From NCBI GenBank assembly GCA_012976225.1, contig JAAVVG010000007.1, positions 372,001 through 436,000 of the forward strand: a stretch of 64,000 nucleotides of DNA, written 5' to 3'. Shown piece after piece: positions 46,276 to 58,091 of the stretch. Under the pieces are notes generated by a model, which saw only the letters and a list, made by a program, of their open reading frames with translations, had not been told where the DNA came from and did no database searches. This stretch comes from Golubevia sp. BC0850. Its lineage: Eukaryota; Basidiomycota; Exobasidiomycetes; Golubeviales; Golubeviaceae. Position 1 is the stretch's first letter; every line of letters starts with the position of its first letter. The position numbers and the translations under genes are program-made.

Positions 46276-48871
46276 AAATGGTTCCTTGTGACCAGATCGC
46301 TTCTGTTGACATCTCTACCGCTGGCTACTTTGCCGCCGGAAGATGGGGAACAATGGCGAGTGCAGTCTATACGAATCAACTTCAGCATCAGAGCCATCTG
46401 CCTGGAGTTGATCACAACCGAATGTACTGTTATTTGGATACTGAGTCTTCTTCAATGTCGGGCACCGTCACCTCGCCAGCCACGGACGTTAACATTAAGT
46501 GCAAATCGTCGCATGATTTCGACGTGTCTGTGTCTGCATCTGTGGAGTTACTAGACAGTTTAACAGACCAAAAATCCTCATCATAGGCCAGTGAGTCCTC
46601 AATTGAGAGTTTTCTGGAGGTCCCAAATCTCAAATCTGATCGATTCTCTCTCACGTCTTTTCTGTCGGCTTTGCTTATGATTGCAGGGCCTAATGTAGGA
46701 TACCCTATAAGCATTACCGCCACAGCTACTGTGGACGATAATCGTCACATCATCTTCGACAAAATTCCCTGCGAGCCTTGTTTTCAGTGGCCAGACTACA
46801 GGTTGGAGTCTATTCGAACAACATCCACCTTAATCAATGTGTGGGTACTTACTTGTCTGTCATTCGATCATTCCTTCGCTTAAGGTCTCGCATTCCAGGC
46901 TGGCTGCTAAGTCTTTGTTTAACCTTCTGTCTTCTTTTCAATGGTCTCAGTCAAGGAAGTGACGTGCCCACTTCCGAATCTGTGAAAGATCTCCCCACTG
47001 CCTATCTCTTGCACCATTCTTGCACAGGCGATCCAGCTCCTCAAAATTGCCCCTTAAATGGTTGTAAACCTCTCAGAGACGCTGCAGGAACTTGGTAAGT
47101 GATCTTGTGATGAAGCTCTCGCCTGAGGTTTCCAAATTTCCCACTGGTTTCTCTCTTCTCTTACTTCTCTTTCTCTGCCAAGCGCTTACACGACGCTCCT
47201 CTTCCCTTTTTCGTTCCTGGACGAGGGTCTTCTCAAGACCAACTGGACGGAAAATCCAAACGTTGATAGCGATTCTCAAGGCCGTCTTCGAAACTTCGGG
47301 TTAGCAGTCTCGGTACTGGCTTGTACAGCCACCTCTACCGAGGTAATTCCAGGTGAGAACTGAGAAGTTCATCAATTGGCGAGCGTTGGAAAGCCTTCAG
47401 AGCTTTAGCTGACAGTTTCCTCTCACTTTCCCCTCTGTTTTCCCGTTCTTTGCTTTTCCTTCTTCTTTTCGATGTCACGGTCAAAGTTACCCTTCCAGCA
47501 AACACCATCGAAGACTTCCCAGACCCAGCCGAGAAGATTGGAAGTCGAAAGTGGAGCGTCTTTAAAGAACCACCGAGTGATCCCGTTCATGTGAACAACT
47601 CCCTTTTCCGCTTTTCAGATATGCTGAGTCCCTTGTGAATACACGATGATCCCCTTTCGTCCACGATCTGAAAGCAACGAATAGACTGACACTTGCCTTT
47701 GCTCTCTCATCCTTTTTTCAGCGGCGCACCTCTATTCGCGCCACTCCAGAACAACTTCCAGAACAACTATCTAAATTCTGGTGTGGGACAAAAGATCCTA
47801 ATGTATGGTGTGTTGCCAATCCTATATTGTGTCATCCTACTACGCTCGTATGCACTACATCAATTCTCAAATGGCTGGAATTGAAGGAAACACAACGAGC
47901 TGGCTGCTCTTGAACTGGCCTTGCAAAACGTGCCTGCAACCGCGATTGCGAATGCTGCTTCTTTCATTCGTGCCGTGAACGGGACTCAAGAACTCAATCC
48001 AGGGCTAGGAGATCAATCGACCAACCTGGCCAAATTTCAAGACTTGATTTTGCCTGCTCAAAAAACTGTCCAACGAACAAAGGTGAGAAACACGTCTTAT
48101 CTTACCTTCTCTTTCGATTCTTACTCTAAATTTGAGAGATATCGACTCCGTCTCTTTCATCTGCTTCTCCCCTTCTTTCCTCCGCTCAGCTCTCCCTCAA
48201 CAAGTGGCCTCTCACCATCGGAATTTGTGGATCGTGTATCACTCTAGTCATCGCTTTCCTTTTACTTCGCCCTCTTCCAGAAGGGACTCCTGTCGTCAGT
48301 GGAACCGATCTGGTTCATATCACCAGGTAAGTGTCTTCCGATAAAAGAGCGATAGAACCGACACACTAGAAGGCTTACTCTTTCGACTGACTCATCTCAT
48401 GGTTTCAACTTCTCTTCTGTCCACACCCTACTCAGGCTCTTGTCCCTCTCAGACAACCCAGAGAGAATGCGTAGCTCACCGGCCGATTTTCATGGAATAA
48501 GACAACACGGAAGATTCCCAACACGGCTGGATGGAGGAGGTTCGACTCTGATGAGCGAAGTTAGTCTCTGGTCGACAGCTGTTTCTTCCAACACTCTCCC
48601 AGTCATCTCTCCATCTAGGACTGGATTCACGCCCAGTGTTTCCTTCAGAGATAGAAATGCGAAGTCAGGTCTGGATCTCGTCGAAGCTTGGTCTTTGATT
48701 GAGAATGCGTTTCATTCAAATCTCAAACCTCACCTTCGCCTCCATTTCAATCTTCTTTTTTCCCAGTCCTTTCTTGATCCACCTGACTCCACTGCCCTTT
48801 TGTCTTCCTTTCTTCTTTTCTCATCTTTGCGCTCAGCTTGGTTCCCCGAATGTTCTCACTTAATGAAATGA
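46276..48871 (+). pseudogene. Degenerate multi-exon gene for a Cys-containing single-pass membrane protein
   Basis: Several exons splice cleanly: 46687-~46800 (PNVGYPISITATATVDDN), ~46950-47094 (LPTAYLLHHSCTGDPAPQNC), 47183-47352 (TTLLFPFSFLDEGLLKTNWT), 47487-~47635 (VTLPANTIEDFPDPAEKIGS), 48190-48326 (membrane helix IGICGSCITLVIAFLLL) and 48436-48871 (cytosolic tail). In the exon 47722-48082 the protein-like sense switches frame twice: KFWCGTKDPNVWCVANPILC lies in a different frame from the flanking ALQNVPATAIANAASFIRAV. The first exon (about 46276-46583, DVSVSASVELLDSLTDQ) hits a TAG before its donor. The family, presumably extracellular domain plus one helix plus tail, is not recognised. 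At least three breaks argue for a pseudogene, unless splicing is unusual. Confidence 0.45.
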
Positions 48872-49204
48872 AATGACTTTGACGACTCGTCGTCTCAAGC
48901 AGCCTCGATCACTCGATCCTCGTTAATCCTTTTGCGCGAAAGAACATCAAGACTTGGCTTCGAAAGAATCTGGTTCGATGCTTCCAAGTTCCATCTGCCT
49001 CTAATTTGATCACCAGATGACTCTCTTGCATTTCCTCAGCACTCTGAGAATTAGAGGACTCGTGAGGAGGCTTTTCTGATCCGATGGTACAGAAAGCTCT
49101 CAAGAAAAATGCTAACAAAAGAAAGTGAAAGATGCTCTAATTTGATGATGACTGAAAGCAAGCTGAATGATGGTCGTGTTACATGGGTTGAAAAAAGAGA
49201 CTCT
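48872..49204. other. Intergenic, convergent
   Basis: 333 bases between convergent loci. Nothing seen beyond 3' UTR sequence. Confidence 0.5.
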
Positions 49205-51614
49205 CTATAATTTAATCCCCCTCCAATCGTTACTTTTGATCGCCTCAAACCAATTCTTCCAAAATGCCCTCTCCTCTAAACTCAGACTGACCATCCCAAT
49301 CTCACTTATCAGATCATCCAAGAACCTATTGAGTTCCAGCCCTTCAGCCTCTTCTTCATTGGGTTTCGACATCAAAGCCATTCCCCAAGCTCCCATATCA
49401 TCCTTTCTTCTGACCAAATTCCAAATAACAAAGCTTAAAGTTTGAATCTCACTTCCAGTAAATTGAATATCCTCCTTCAACTTTTGTTCCATCATTTCCG
49501 CATTGTTAGTTTCCGAACTAAACAGCGGCGTTTCACTTTCTTCAGAACTCTCCAAAGCTAATTTCCTTAACCAAAGGTTTCTTAAAAAGCTCAGAAGGGA
49601 ATCTGCTTCATTTCTCAAAGTTTCCCAGCCACCTGGAGAATGTAGATGACTCATAACTTCTTTTGGCGGAATAGTTGGATAACCATCAGAAGGTGAAGGA
49701 TTCGAAATGAAAGTAGACATGAAGGTTAAAATCCAACCTAAACCATTTTCAGAGATACTCCTTCTTGACCAAATTCTAGAGGAATCTAACAAAGATCGTC
49801 TAGCTCGAACTGAAATTGAAGATGAGAAAAGCAGATCAGATCGAATTGAACATAGAATTGAAAGACTTGTTGAAATTGAGGCTCTCGTTCTTGAAGTTTG
49901 AGTTGAACTATTCGCGGCACCTAGCACTGCAGCTCCTCCACCAGTAGAACTACTTGTATCCAAAGCTGCTAAGGCAGTTGTGAAACATTTCGTTGATTTT
50001 GCTGAAAGTGTTGAGCAGACTCCTAGGATTTTCTCATTTGAAATGGAATTGCTTGCGAGAATTTTTGATTGCCTAAATCTAATTTTTGACAAACTCATTA
50101 AAGAATCACCTAAATCACATAATAGCTGAACCCTCCTTTGATCATTTAATAACCTATTCTGACTTTTCTTCTCAGTTGGAACTTCAATTAACCGTTCACT
50201 TTCAACAATCAACTTCTGTTCTAAGCCCTCTAAATTATTAGAATCTTCCTGGTTGTTTGGCCATGCGGTAGTTGAACTTTCCAATTCAGACATCTTACTA
50301 GCTTGTAAGACTTTGGAGTTCAACTCAGAAAACTTCAAATCGTTTAACCTCTCAACCCATTCGTCTTCAGCAGACATGTCTTCTCCGTCTGGATTTTCAG
50401 CTATCACTTGATTCGATCGACTTAGAGCTGAATTTAGAAGTTGAATTGAATCTGTAAATTCCGGGGATTTGACATCAGTAGATCCACTCAAAGCAGTTTG
50501 AGCTACTGTATAAAGTGAACAAAGTGTTTCTAAATGCGTGGCAGGTGTGATAAGACTTGAAGTGAAAGCTGAAACGTGACTAGCAGCATCATCACCATCC
50601 TCTTCATCTTCTTCCATTGTTTCATCTCCTTGTCCTTCTTGATCTTGATCCATCGAAACATCATCTCCTGATTCCTCCAAATCTTCTCTCTGAGCTTTCA
50701 AAACCCTCTCTTGTCCTTTACTAACTTTTTCAAAAGTCAAAGCTGCTTCCGACAAGAGATCGTTACTAGAAGGCAATTCCAATCTAGTAAATTTACTTAA
50801 ACTTTTAGCTCCGATTTCATCTATCAATTCTCCTAAAGTTTGAAGGGCTACTCCTAAATTGTAGAGAACGTCTAAAGTGAATGAGGATGGAAGTTGCTGA
50901 GAAGTTGGATTTTCTGGGATAGGAGGTGCTAGAGATAAAGACTTTTTGTAGGAGTTGATGGAATCTATTAGAGGTTGAATGCAAGTTGGAGGGAGATAGA
51001 AAGAAGTCGAAAGGAGATATTCGACTCGAGCTCTGGAGAAAGGGAAAGGGGGAAGGAATTAGACGGCATTCTACTTGTAGCTGGTTCTTGCTTCGCTCCC
51101 ATAGTAGGTCTTAAGTGTATCATTCAACAGCTTGAAGGTAGCACAAAGACCTCTGTAAGGGATTGCCTTGCCACTTCTTCCACCTCCAGCGGAAGAATAT
51201 CTTGTCTGTCTCCTTCCGTCAGATTCTATCTCCCGAGCTCTCTGAAGTTATCTCGAACTTTGCTCTGATTTCGATTCTTTCTAGTTGCTAGGCAACATAG
51301 ACACTGTCCCACTCTCCTGACGTTAGAACTCACACATTATAAAAAGCATCAGCAGAAGTTGAGTCCAACCCAGTGGCCTGCTTATAGATTTTCAAAGCAG
51401 ATTCATAAGATTTCTGAGCTTTATTTCCTACTGACCATCTCTCTCCATTCTCTTCCGCTTGAACGCCAGCTTCTAAAGCGTCATCCAAGGTGGAGTATCG
51501 GATTGATTCTGGATCTTGTCCTCTGCCAGCTTTACCTCCTTTACCTCCTCTTCCTCCCTTTGCTGATCGAATCGAGCTTGAGGATCCTTTGTCTTTCTGA
51601 TTCGCTTTTGGCAT
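49205..51614 (-). CDS. TPR-type helical-repeat protein, unknown
   Basis: Two exons, 51614-51334 and 51032-49205; 702 residues from the ATG at 51614 (an open frame extends upstream but without ATG). After a Gly/Lys/Ser-rich start (GGRGGKGGKAGRG) there are TPR-like helices: NKAQKSYESALKIYKQATGL followed by ADAFYNVARVEYLL, and TLDVLYNLGVALQTLGELID. The middle is very acidic (DQDQEGQGDETMEEDEEDGD). The second half is all-helical and Leu/Ser-rich, probably further degenerate repeats, ending with EERAFWKNWFEAIKSNDWRG. A scaffold or assembly-chaperone role is a guess from fold only. I could not assign an orthologue. Confidence 0.82.
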
Positions 51615-52088
51615 CGATGCGTTGAGACTTGGTGCTTTTGTGTGAAGGTCGAGAAGCAACTTTTTGCAAGACTTTCTTCCGATTCGAAACTTCTTTCGGA
51701 CAACCTCCTCATCGTCGCTCACCCCTTCTTCTTCCCTGATAGAATTCGGATTTGGACATTGGATTGACCATCTTCTACTTCAACCTACCCAGCAAATCGC
51801 ACCACCACTTCCAAGCCTCTTTGCCGCTCTCCATCTCCATCTCGAGCTCCACGCTCTCTTTCAAAGTTTCAATCGCTCCATTTCGGCTGAATCTTCCTCC
51901 CTTCGGCAGAGTCAACGTTCCTTCAGAGTCCTTTCTCCTCTCTTCTCCTCTAGTCAGATCGCTTTTAAGATCAGGGCAACTTTCGGAAACAGTGTGGAAA
52001 GGACGAGTCTCTCTATTCTACTGCACGTGTACCTTTGCCCCTTTTCACTTTAAAAGGCTTCACAAAAAGTTGAAAACCAAGGTTTCAA
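51615..52088. promoter_or_regulatory. Divergent promoter, TPR gene / sphingomyelinase-like gene
   Basis: 474 bases between divergent starts. The upstream open frame of the TPR gene extends to 51722 without an ATG. Plus-strand open frames here are shadows. A TTTAAAAGG at about 52050, some 40 bases before the plus ATG, may serve as a weak TATA-like element. Confidence 0.35.
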
Positions 52089-54991
52089 ATGAAATCCTCT
52101 TCTCAAACAATTCCTCTAAACTCACACGACATCAACTCCAACTCACAGGATTTGGAGAAACGACCTTTGGAATCGGAAACCGAACCTCCCAAGACCAACA
52201 TGTTCACAACTCGATTACTACTTCTCTCGGCTGCTTTACTTTCGACCATCCTCTTAATCTCTTCTCATCAAGCTTTAGCAGCAGTCGCAGCAAGTTCTTC
52301 AAAAAGCAATGCTTCAATTTCAAGTTCTTCTCCAAGAGATTTCGAGCCAGTCACTGCTCCGTCTGGTTTCCCTACTTCTGCCTTCTCTAGCTATTATTTA
52401 GACCCAACTGGAACTTTGGATGAACCTAGACCTATCATTACTGATGTTGCAAGGAATGATGTCTATCCAGATAGCTTGGACAATCCAACTATGTTGCCAA
52501 CTGTGAGTTTTGATCTCCGAGCTTCTATTGAACCCCTCTCACTGACTTCGCCCCTTTTCTTTCGAATCCACTTGACCTCAGGGAGCTCCAACAGACAATG
52601 CAGTGCTACCAAAAGCGTCTCCTCATCCGAAAGTCAAAGATGAATCGTCCTACGTCTCTTCAATTCAAACCAACATTACTCAAATCTTGAACTCATCTTC
52701 CCTCTCAAGCTGTGATAAATGTTTACAGTCACTCAAACTAGGTCAAGAACTTTCAAGAGCATTGCCACCTAAATCTTCAGAAGTCATGATCTCCCTCTGC
52801 AAGACTTTCAAGTTCAAGTCTGATTCAGCTTGTGAATCTACTTACGCTCCAGCTCAACTAGCTGGAGAATACACTCAAGTATTAAGCTATTCAGATTTCG
52901 ATTCCAAAGATTCAACTGATGGACAATACATTTGTTCCTACATTTTCTCAAACGCCTGTCCACTTCCAGCTCCAATCGAATTATCAGAAAAGTTTCTCTT
53001 CAAATGGTTTAGAGGTAGAACCTCAGCTCCCAGTCATTTGATTTCTGATTTCCTAAAAGGCATCGCTCAGAAAGTTGGACCTAAACTATTTGGACCTAAA
53101 GGAGAAAAGAGAATGTTGAAAGTCTTACATGCTTCTGATATTCATGTAGACCCACGCTTTTACATTGGATCTGAAGCTGCTTGCACTAATGGCCAATGTT
53201 GTAGATCAGACTCTTTCAACTCAAGTTTAGCATCTGGTTCTGCTCCTTTAGGAAGTAGATTACCAATGGAAAGCATTTCTGATCCAGCGGTTTATTGGGG
53301 AAATTATAAATGTGACGCTCCTTGGCCTCTAGCTTTAGCTGCTCTGGGATCTGTAACAGAGATCAATGGTGGTGAGGAAGTCGACTTTACAGTCTATACC
53401 GGAGATGTAAGTTTCGACCCAGCCCGCCCGCCCTTCAAGTCTGTCTCATGCTTGCCTGACTTGTTTTCTTCCCCTTCTCTCTCCAGATGGTTACTCACGA
53501 CGCTACAAACCATCTCTCCCGAGATCTAGTCACATACACTCAACAATCAATTTTCGATTCCATGAAAAGGTTCTTAGGTTCTGGACCTGTCTTCTCAGCT
53601 ATCGGGAATCACGATTCTTCTCCCTCCGACAGTGCAGCTCAAAGAGATTTACCAGATGGTAGAGGTGAACAGTTCTCTTGGGATTGGGAAAACCTACAGA
53701 GATTGTTTCAATCGGAAGGTTGGTTCGACCATGAAGAAGCTAAACAAGTTGGAAAACATTATGGTGGATATTCTGTTAGTCCTAGGAAAGGGTTGAGGAT
53801 CATCACTGTCAACACTGATGTGAGTTCAAACGAACCAAGGGTCGACAGAGAGAAAGTTGACTGTAACTCACATGTTTGATTTTCGTTCTCTTCTATTAGT
53901 TCTGGTACAAAGGGAACGTGTTCAACAACATTCACTCGAATAATCCAGATTACTCTGGCACTCTTCGTTTCTTGACTGATGAGCTTCAGAAGGCTGAAGA
54001 TCGTAGAGAGAGGTGAGTTCGGAGATCAGGAGTAGATCTACCTCTCGAACATTTCCCCCTGACATCAATCATTCGCCGCCTCTTGTTTACTTCTCTGAAG
54101 AGTGTGGATAGTAGGTCACGTCTTGACTGGATGGGACGGATCCAACCCTACCGACAACCCAACGAATCTGTTCTACCAGATCGTGTCAAGATTCGCCCCT
54201 CACACTATCGCTCACATGTTCTTTGGACACACTCATGAGGATCAAGTAAGTTGAGATCCGTATGGTCGACGGAGCAAGCCGAAAGCTCGCCTGACCTAGC
54301 TCGATTTTTCTCTTCCCAGTTCAACGTCTTCTACAGCAAGAATGGAACTACCTTGGCTACCACTGATGCTGTCGCCCAATCCTTCATTGGGCCAAGTGTG
54401 ACTCCAGGAGGGAACGTCAACCCATCCTTGAGAATCTACGAAGTAGACCCAGAGACTTACTCCGGTGAGTAGGAACGACTCATCACATCCCTTTCATCGT
54501 AAGGGACAGCCCCTGATGCGGACGTCGCCTTTCTACTTTTCTTTTCTCAAACAGTAATGGACTATCAACAATGGTACACTCAACTATCAACCTTCTCAAC
54601 TCTACCTCAAACCTCTCATGGTCCAGTTTGGGAACATCTCTACTCCGCAAGATCAGCCTACTCTAATTTTACTTCCAGTGTCAACTCTGGAAAATACACA
54701 GCTCCAGTTGCTTTAACCTCAACCAAGAATGAGAGTTCAGGAATCGTAAGTCACAGTTGGCCAGCCGAAGCTCCTCTAAACGGAACTTTCTGGGCGGCTC
54801 TAACCGATGAGATGGTTGCTAGACCTGAACTCGTTCAACAATTCACAGTCTATCAAGGAAGGAATAGCTCGAGAAGTCCTCCTTGTGTGGCGGCTGATTG
54901 CGTTGCCGCTAAGATCTGTTATATGAGATCTGGAAGTTCCATCATTGGAAAACAGTGTCCTAGAGGTTTTGCTTCTGTTCAGTCGGGTTAG
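52089..54991 (+). CDS. Acid sphingomyelinase-like phosphodiesterase
   Basis: Seven exons: 52089-52502, 52582-53406, 53487-53819, 53900-54012, 54101-54245, 54320-54464, 54555-54991; 803 residues. Residues ~40-60 form a hydrophobic segment (TRLLLLSAALLSTILLISSH) after a ~38-residue hydrophilic lead, so a type II anchor or late signal peptide. Around residues 170-260 is a saposin-B-like region (CDKCLQSLKLGQELSRALPP). The metallophosphoesterase motifs follow in order: ASDIHVDPRF, YTGD, AIGNHDSSPSD, VWIVGHVLTGWD and FFGHTHEDQ, all metal ligands present. The C-terminus is Cys-containing as in ASM. It should act in the secretory or vacuolar lumen, or outside the cell, on sphingomyelin-type phosphodiesters; the true fungal substrate is uncertain. 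Confidence 0.92.
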
Positions 54992-55375
54992 ACCTTTTAC
55001 CTTTCCCAAATTTCTATCAACTTAGTACATTTAATTATTCCGTTTCGCCTTTGCCACTCATATTATCTTTCATTTCATCTGGTATCTAGACAGCTTTTCG
55101 AAACATCTTGCCTTTGACAGACCGCCCCTCCCCGTTCCGACTTGCGTTTCTCGCCATCGACACCCAAGGAAGAGAGAAGAGGAGGAAAAGGCTGGTTTCC
55201 TTGAAATCTTCAGCGATCTTGCCTGAAGGAGCATTTCGTGTTCGCTCGAACCATCGTCAGCAGCCAGCTTTCCACGTGGAAAGACAAGTGGAGGTGAAAC
55301 TGAATTCGAGCCCTCCTTCTCTTCTTTCTTCTCTCCACACCTTCCCTCCACGACTAACTTATTTACTTATTCAGC
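54992..55375. other. Intergenic, tandem genes
   Basis: 384 bases between the sphingomyelinase-like gene and the reductase gene. Apart from UTR and promoter nothing is seen. Confidence 0.5.
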
Positions 55376-56504
55376 ATGTCCTCTAAAGTAGCTATCATCA
55401 CTGGTGCAAACCAAGGAGTGGTGAGTACACAATCCAACATCTACGCAAATCGTTCGTCCGCTGCTTACATCCGACCAACTTTCTTCTCAGGGTTATGGAA
55501 TCGTTCGTAAGATCGCCAGAGATTATCCAGCTTCTTTCTTCGCCAAATCTCAAGCCAAAGAAGATTCTCCCACGCCTCTTCCTCTTCATCTTTACTTAAC
55601 AGCTCGTAACGAAGAGAGAGGTAATGCTTCGCTCAAGAAGCTGCAAGAAGAGCTCAAAAACGACAGGGTACTCAAAGAAGATGGAGGAATCTGTGAACTC
55701 AAGTTCCTCCAACTAGACATTACCTCTGAAGATTCGATCAAGCGATTCATCGAAAACATCAAAGCCAAGCATGAAGGAATTGACCTTTTAGTAAACAATG
55801 CAGGAATTGCTATGGACGGCTTCGACTCGGATGTGGTTAGAAAGACTATCGCAACTAACTTCGATGCAGTTCTTAACTTTACTGATCTGATTACTCCAAC
55901 TCTGCTTCCAAACTCAAGGGTAATTATGATTTCAAGCATGGTTGGAAGACTTTCTGCTTTGAAGCTTTCAGCAGATCTCACTAGGAAATTTAGATCCGTT
56001 GATTCAGTTTCTGGAGCCAAGGAATTGATGGACGAGTTCGAGGAGGCTGTCAAGACGAAGAAGCCAAAGGAGCTCAAGGACGAAGGTTGGAAACCCACAG
56101 CCTACTCAACCAGTAAGGCAGGTTTAACCGCTGCTACTAGAGGATTGGCAAATCAGTGGAGGAAAGATGGAAAGATGTTCGTCGTCAACGCTTGTTGCCC
56201 AGGTTATGTCGATACTTCGATGTGAGTAGGAGAAGTAGGGGAGAGGGCGGGGACCTTTTCAGTCATTTCAAAGTTCTGCCTTTCTCAACTTCTCCTCGAA
56301 TCTTCATCTTCTTCATTTCATACTCTCAGGACCAAGGGCAAAGGAACGAAGACGCTGGACGAAGGTGCAGCTATGCCTGTCAAACTTGCTCTGGAGGATC
56401 TTCGTGGCAAGGGACTGTTGAACTCTGAGAGCGGATCCACTGAAGTTCCCGGTCTTCAACCATCTGGTGGATTCTGGATGGAGATGGAAGAGGTCGAATG
56501 GTAG
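55376..56504 (+). CDS. Short-chain dehydrogenase, carbonyl reductase (CBR1) type
   Basis: Three exons: 55376-55420, 55491-56221, 56330-56504; 316 residues. The Rossmann motif TGANQGVGYGIVRKIA is split by intron 1. NNAGIAMDG, VIMISSMVGR and the catalytic YSTSKAGL (Tyr-x-x-x-Lys) are all present, with CCPGYVDTSMTKGKG after it. The spacing between the SS of the active-site Ser strand and the YxxxK contains the ~40-residue helical insertion (DEFEEAVKTKKPKELKDEGW) typical of carbonyl reductases of the CBR1 group. Cytosolic NADPH-dependent reduction of carbonyl compounds is expected. An extra segment after TARNEER-type NADPH motif (LYLTARNEERGN) supports NADPH preference. Confidence 0.9.
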
Positions 56505-58091
56505 ATTGGTGGACCTCGGGGAAACGTCGAGGGAGATTCCACTTCAATTTCTACGATACTCGTCTTTACAGGTTCGAGATTTGCAGGCTCTCGCGAACAA
56601 TTATCTCATCGATTGTATCATCTCGTTCAATGTTCTCTCATTAATTATTGTCATATTCAGTCAAATCGCATATTGAAGGGAATTGAAAAAGAAATAGATG
56701 TTGTGACTATCTGTATGCTATTACAACCTCTCTGGCACCTCACTGCTCTGCTCTGCTATGCTATAAGAGTATCAACCAAACCAAAGTGACAATCTAATCA
56801 TTTGCTACTTACCAGCTTTGAGGAGAAGCTGCTCAATATACCTCACCAAACAAAGCTTGCAGCTTCCCTCTCCTCCCCAATTCTCAAGACAAGAAGCCTC
56901 AACCTCTAAAGAAGACTTTAAAGAGTGAAAAGCCTTCCCTCGAGGATTCTGCCTCACTGGAGGAATTCCTTGATTCGACATGAGAATGGTTGAGTGCTGG
57001 TGTTCTTTGTTGTTGTTGTTGATTTAGAGATACTTAGCCAAACGCAAAGACTCCTCCAAGGAAGACACCTCGAGAAAGTAGAAAGGCCTTCTTTCCTTTG
57101 AAGAGCTTGAAAGACGTAGATCTTGTTATAGCGGGAGAGTTGGAGACGGAGAACTTGAGTGGAAGCTGGAAGAGGAGAGAAAGAATTGGAGAATGGAGGA
57201 AGGATGAGTCTCTCATTCCTAAGGTGAAGGAGCCGATTGAAAGCAGCGATAGCATAGCAGTAGCAGTGAGGCAGTATATCAGCAGGGGCGAGAGAGAAGG
57301 AGCAATCGAGGAAGCTAGAGGGAAGAGACTATGTGCTGCAAGGAGCGATGGAGAAGGTGGGAAGGGGAAGAATATCTTCCCAATTCCTCAAATCTCTTAT
57401 TGGGCGCCATCGATTAGATGGTCTGACCACTTAAGCAACCACTACTGCGTCTCTCAGGAACTGTGATTGGTGGGAGGGGATCCAAACCTTCAACCTCTCC
57501 AACTGCTAGCTGTGATTTCTCTCCCACGCACTTACCCTTCTCTTCTATCCACCCAACTGCCCTCAGAAGTATCTGAATTTATGCAACTCGTTCACATGTG
57601 GGAGAGGACTCTGATTCAGAGCACTGCTTCCATAGTTTGTTGTTGTGCAAGTTTTAAATCATCGGACGGTGTCTCCTTTCCCTCTAACCTCTCTTGCTCT
57701 GTTTTCCTCTCTTCCTTCCTTCGATTCCATGTATTCTCCTTTGGTCAGTTGCTCAACTCACTCATGCTACATAATCCAAGTACTCAAGGCTCAACTTGAG
57801 CAAACATTGTCATCGGAAGGGCTAATCCGGTCATGGACTTAAGAAAGATGAGTTGATGAAATTCCGTCTCAAAAGCACCTCTGGGTTTGGAACAAATCTC
57901 CTTCTTCCCTCAGCAATTCCTCCTCTTCTTCTTCTCTTGTTTTTCTAGTCTTCTAATCTGCCTTCGATCTCCTTTGCCACTCCAAGACTTTTCTGAGATT
58001 CTCGCAATCTATCTACCAAACGCAACGGCCGCGCTCAACACTTCAACTCCTTTTTGCCACTTTCTTCAGCACCATCTCTAATTCTTCCAAA
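56505..58091. other. Long intergenic stretch with one orphan open frame
   Basis: 1587 bases. The only protein-like part is an open frame at 57038-57466 (143 codons with stop), beginning after an acceptor-like TACTTAG and lacking an ATG. It reads PNAKTPPRKTPRESRKAFFP, LKDVDLVIAGELETENLSG, SWKRRERIGEWRKDESLIPK. Upstream, another frame near 56870-56970 reads KKPQPLKKTLKSEKPSLEDS and ends in a stop. The two may be remnants of one gene. No family recognised. Confidence 0.35.
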
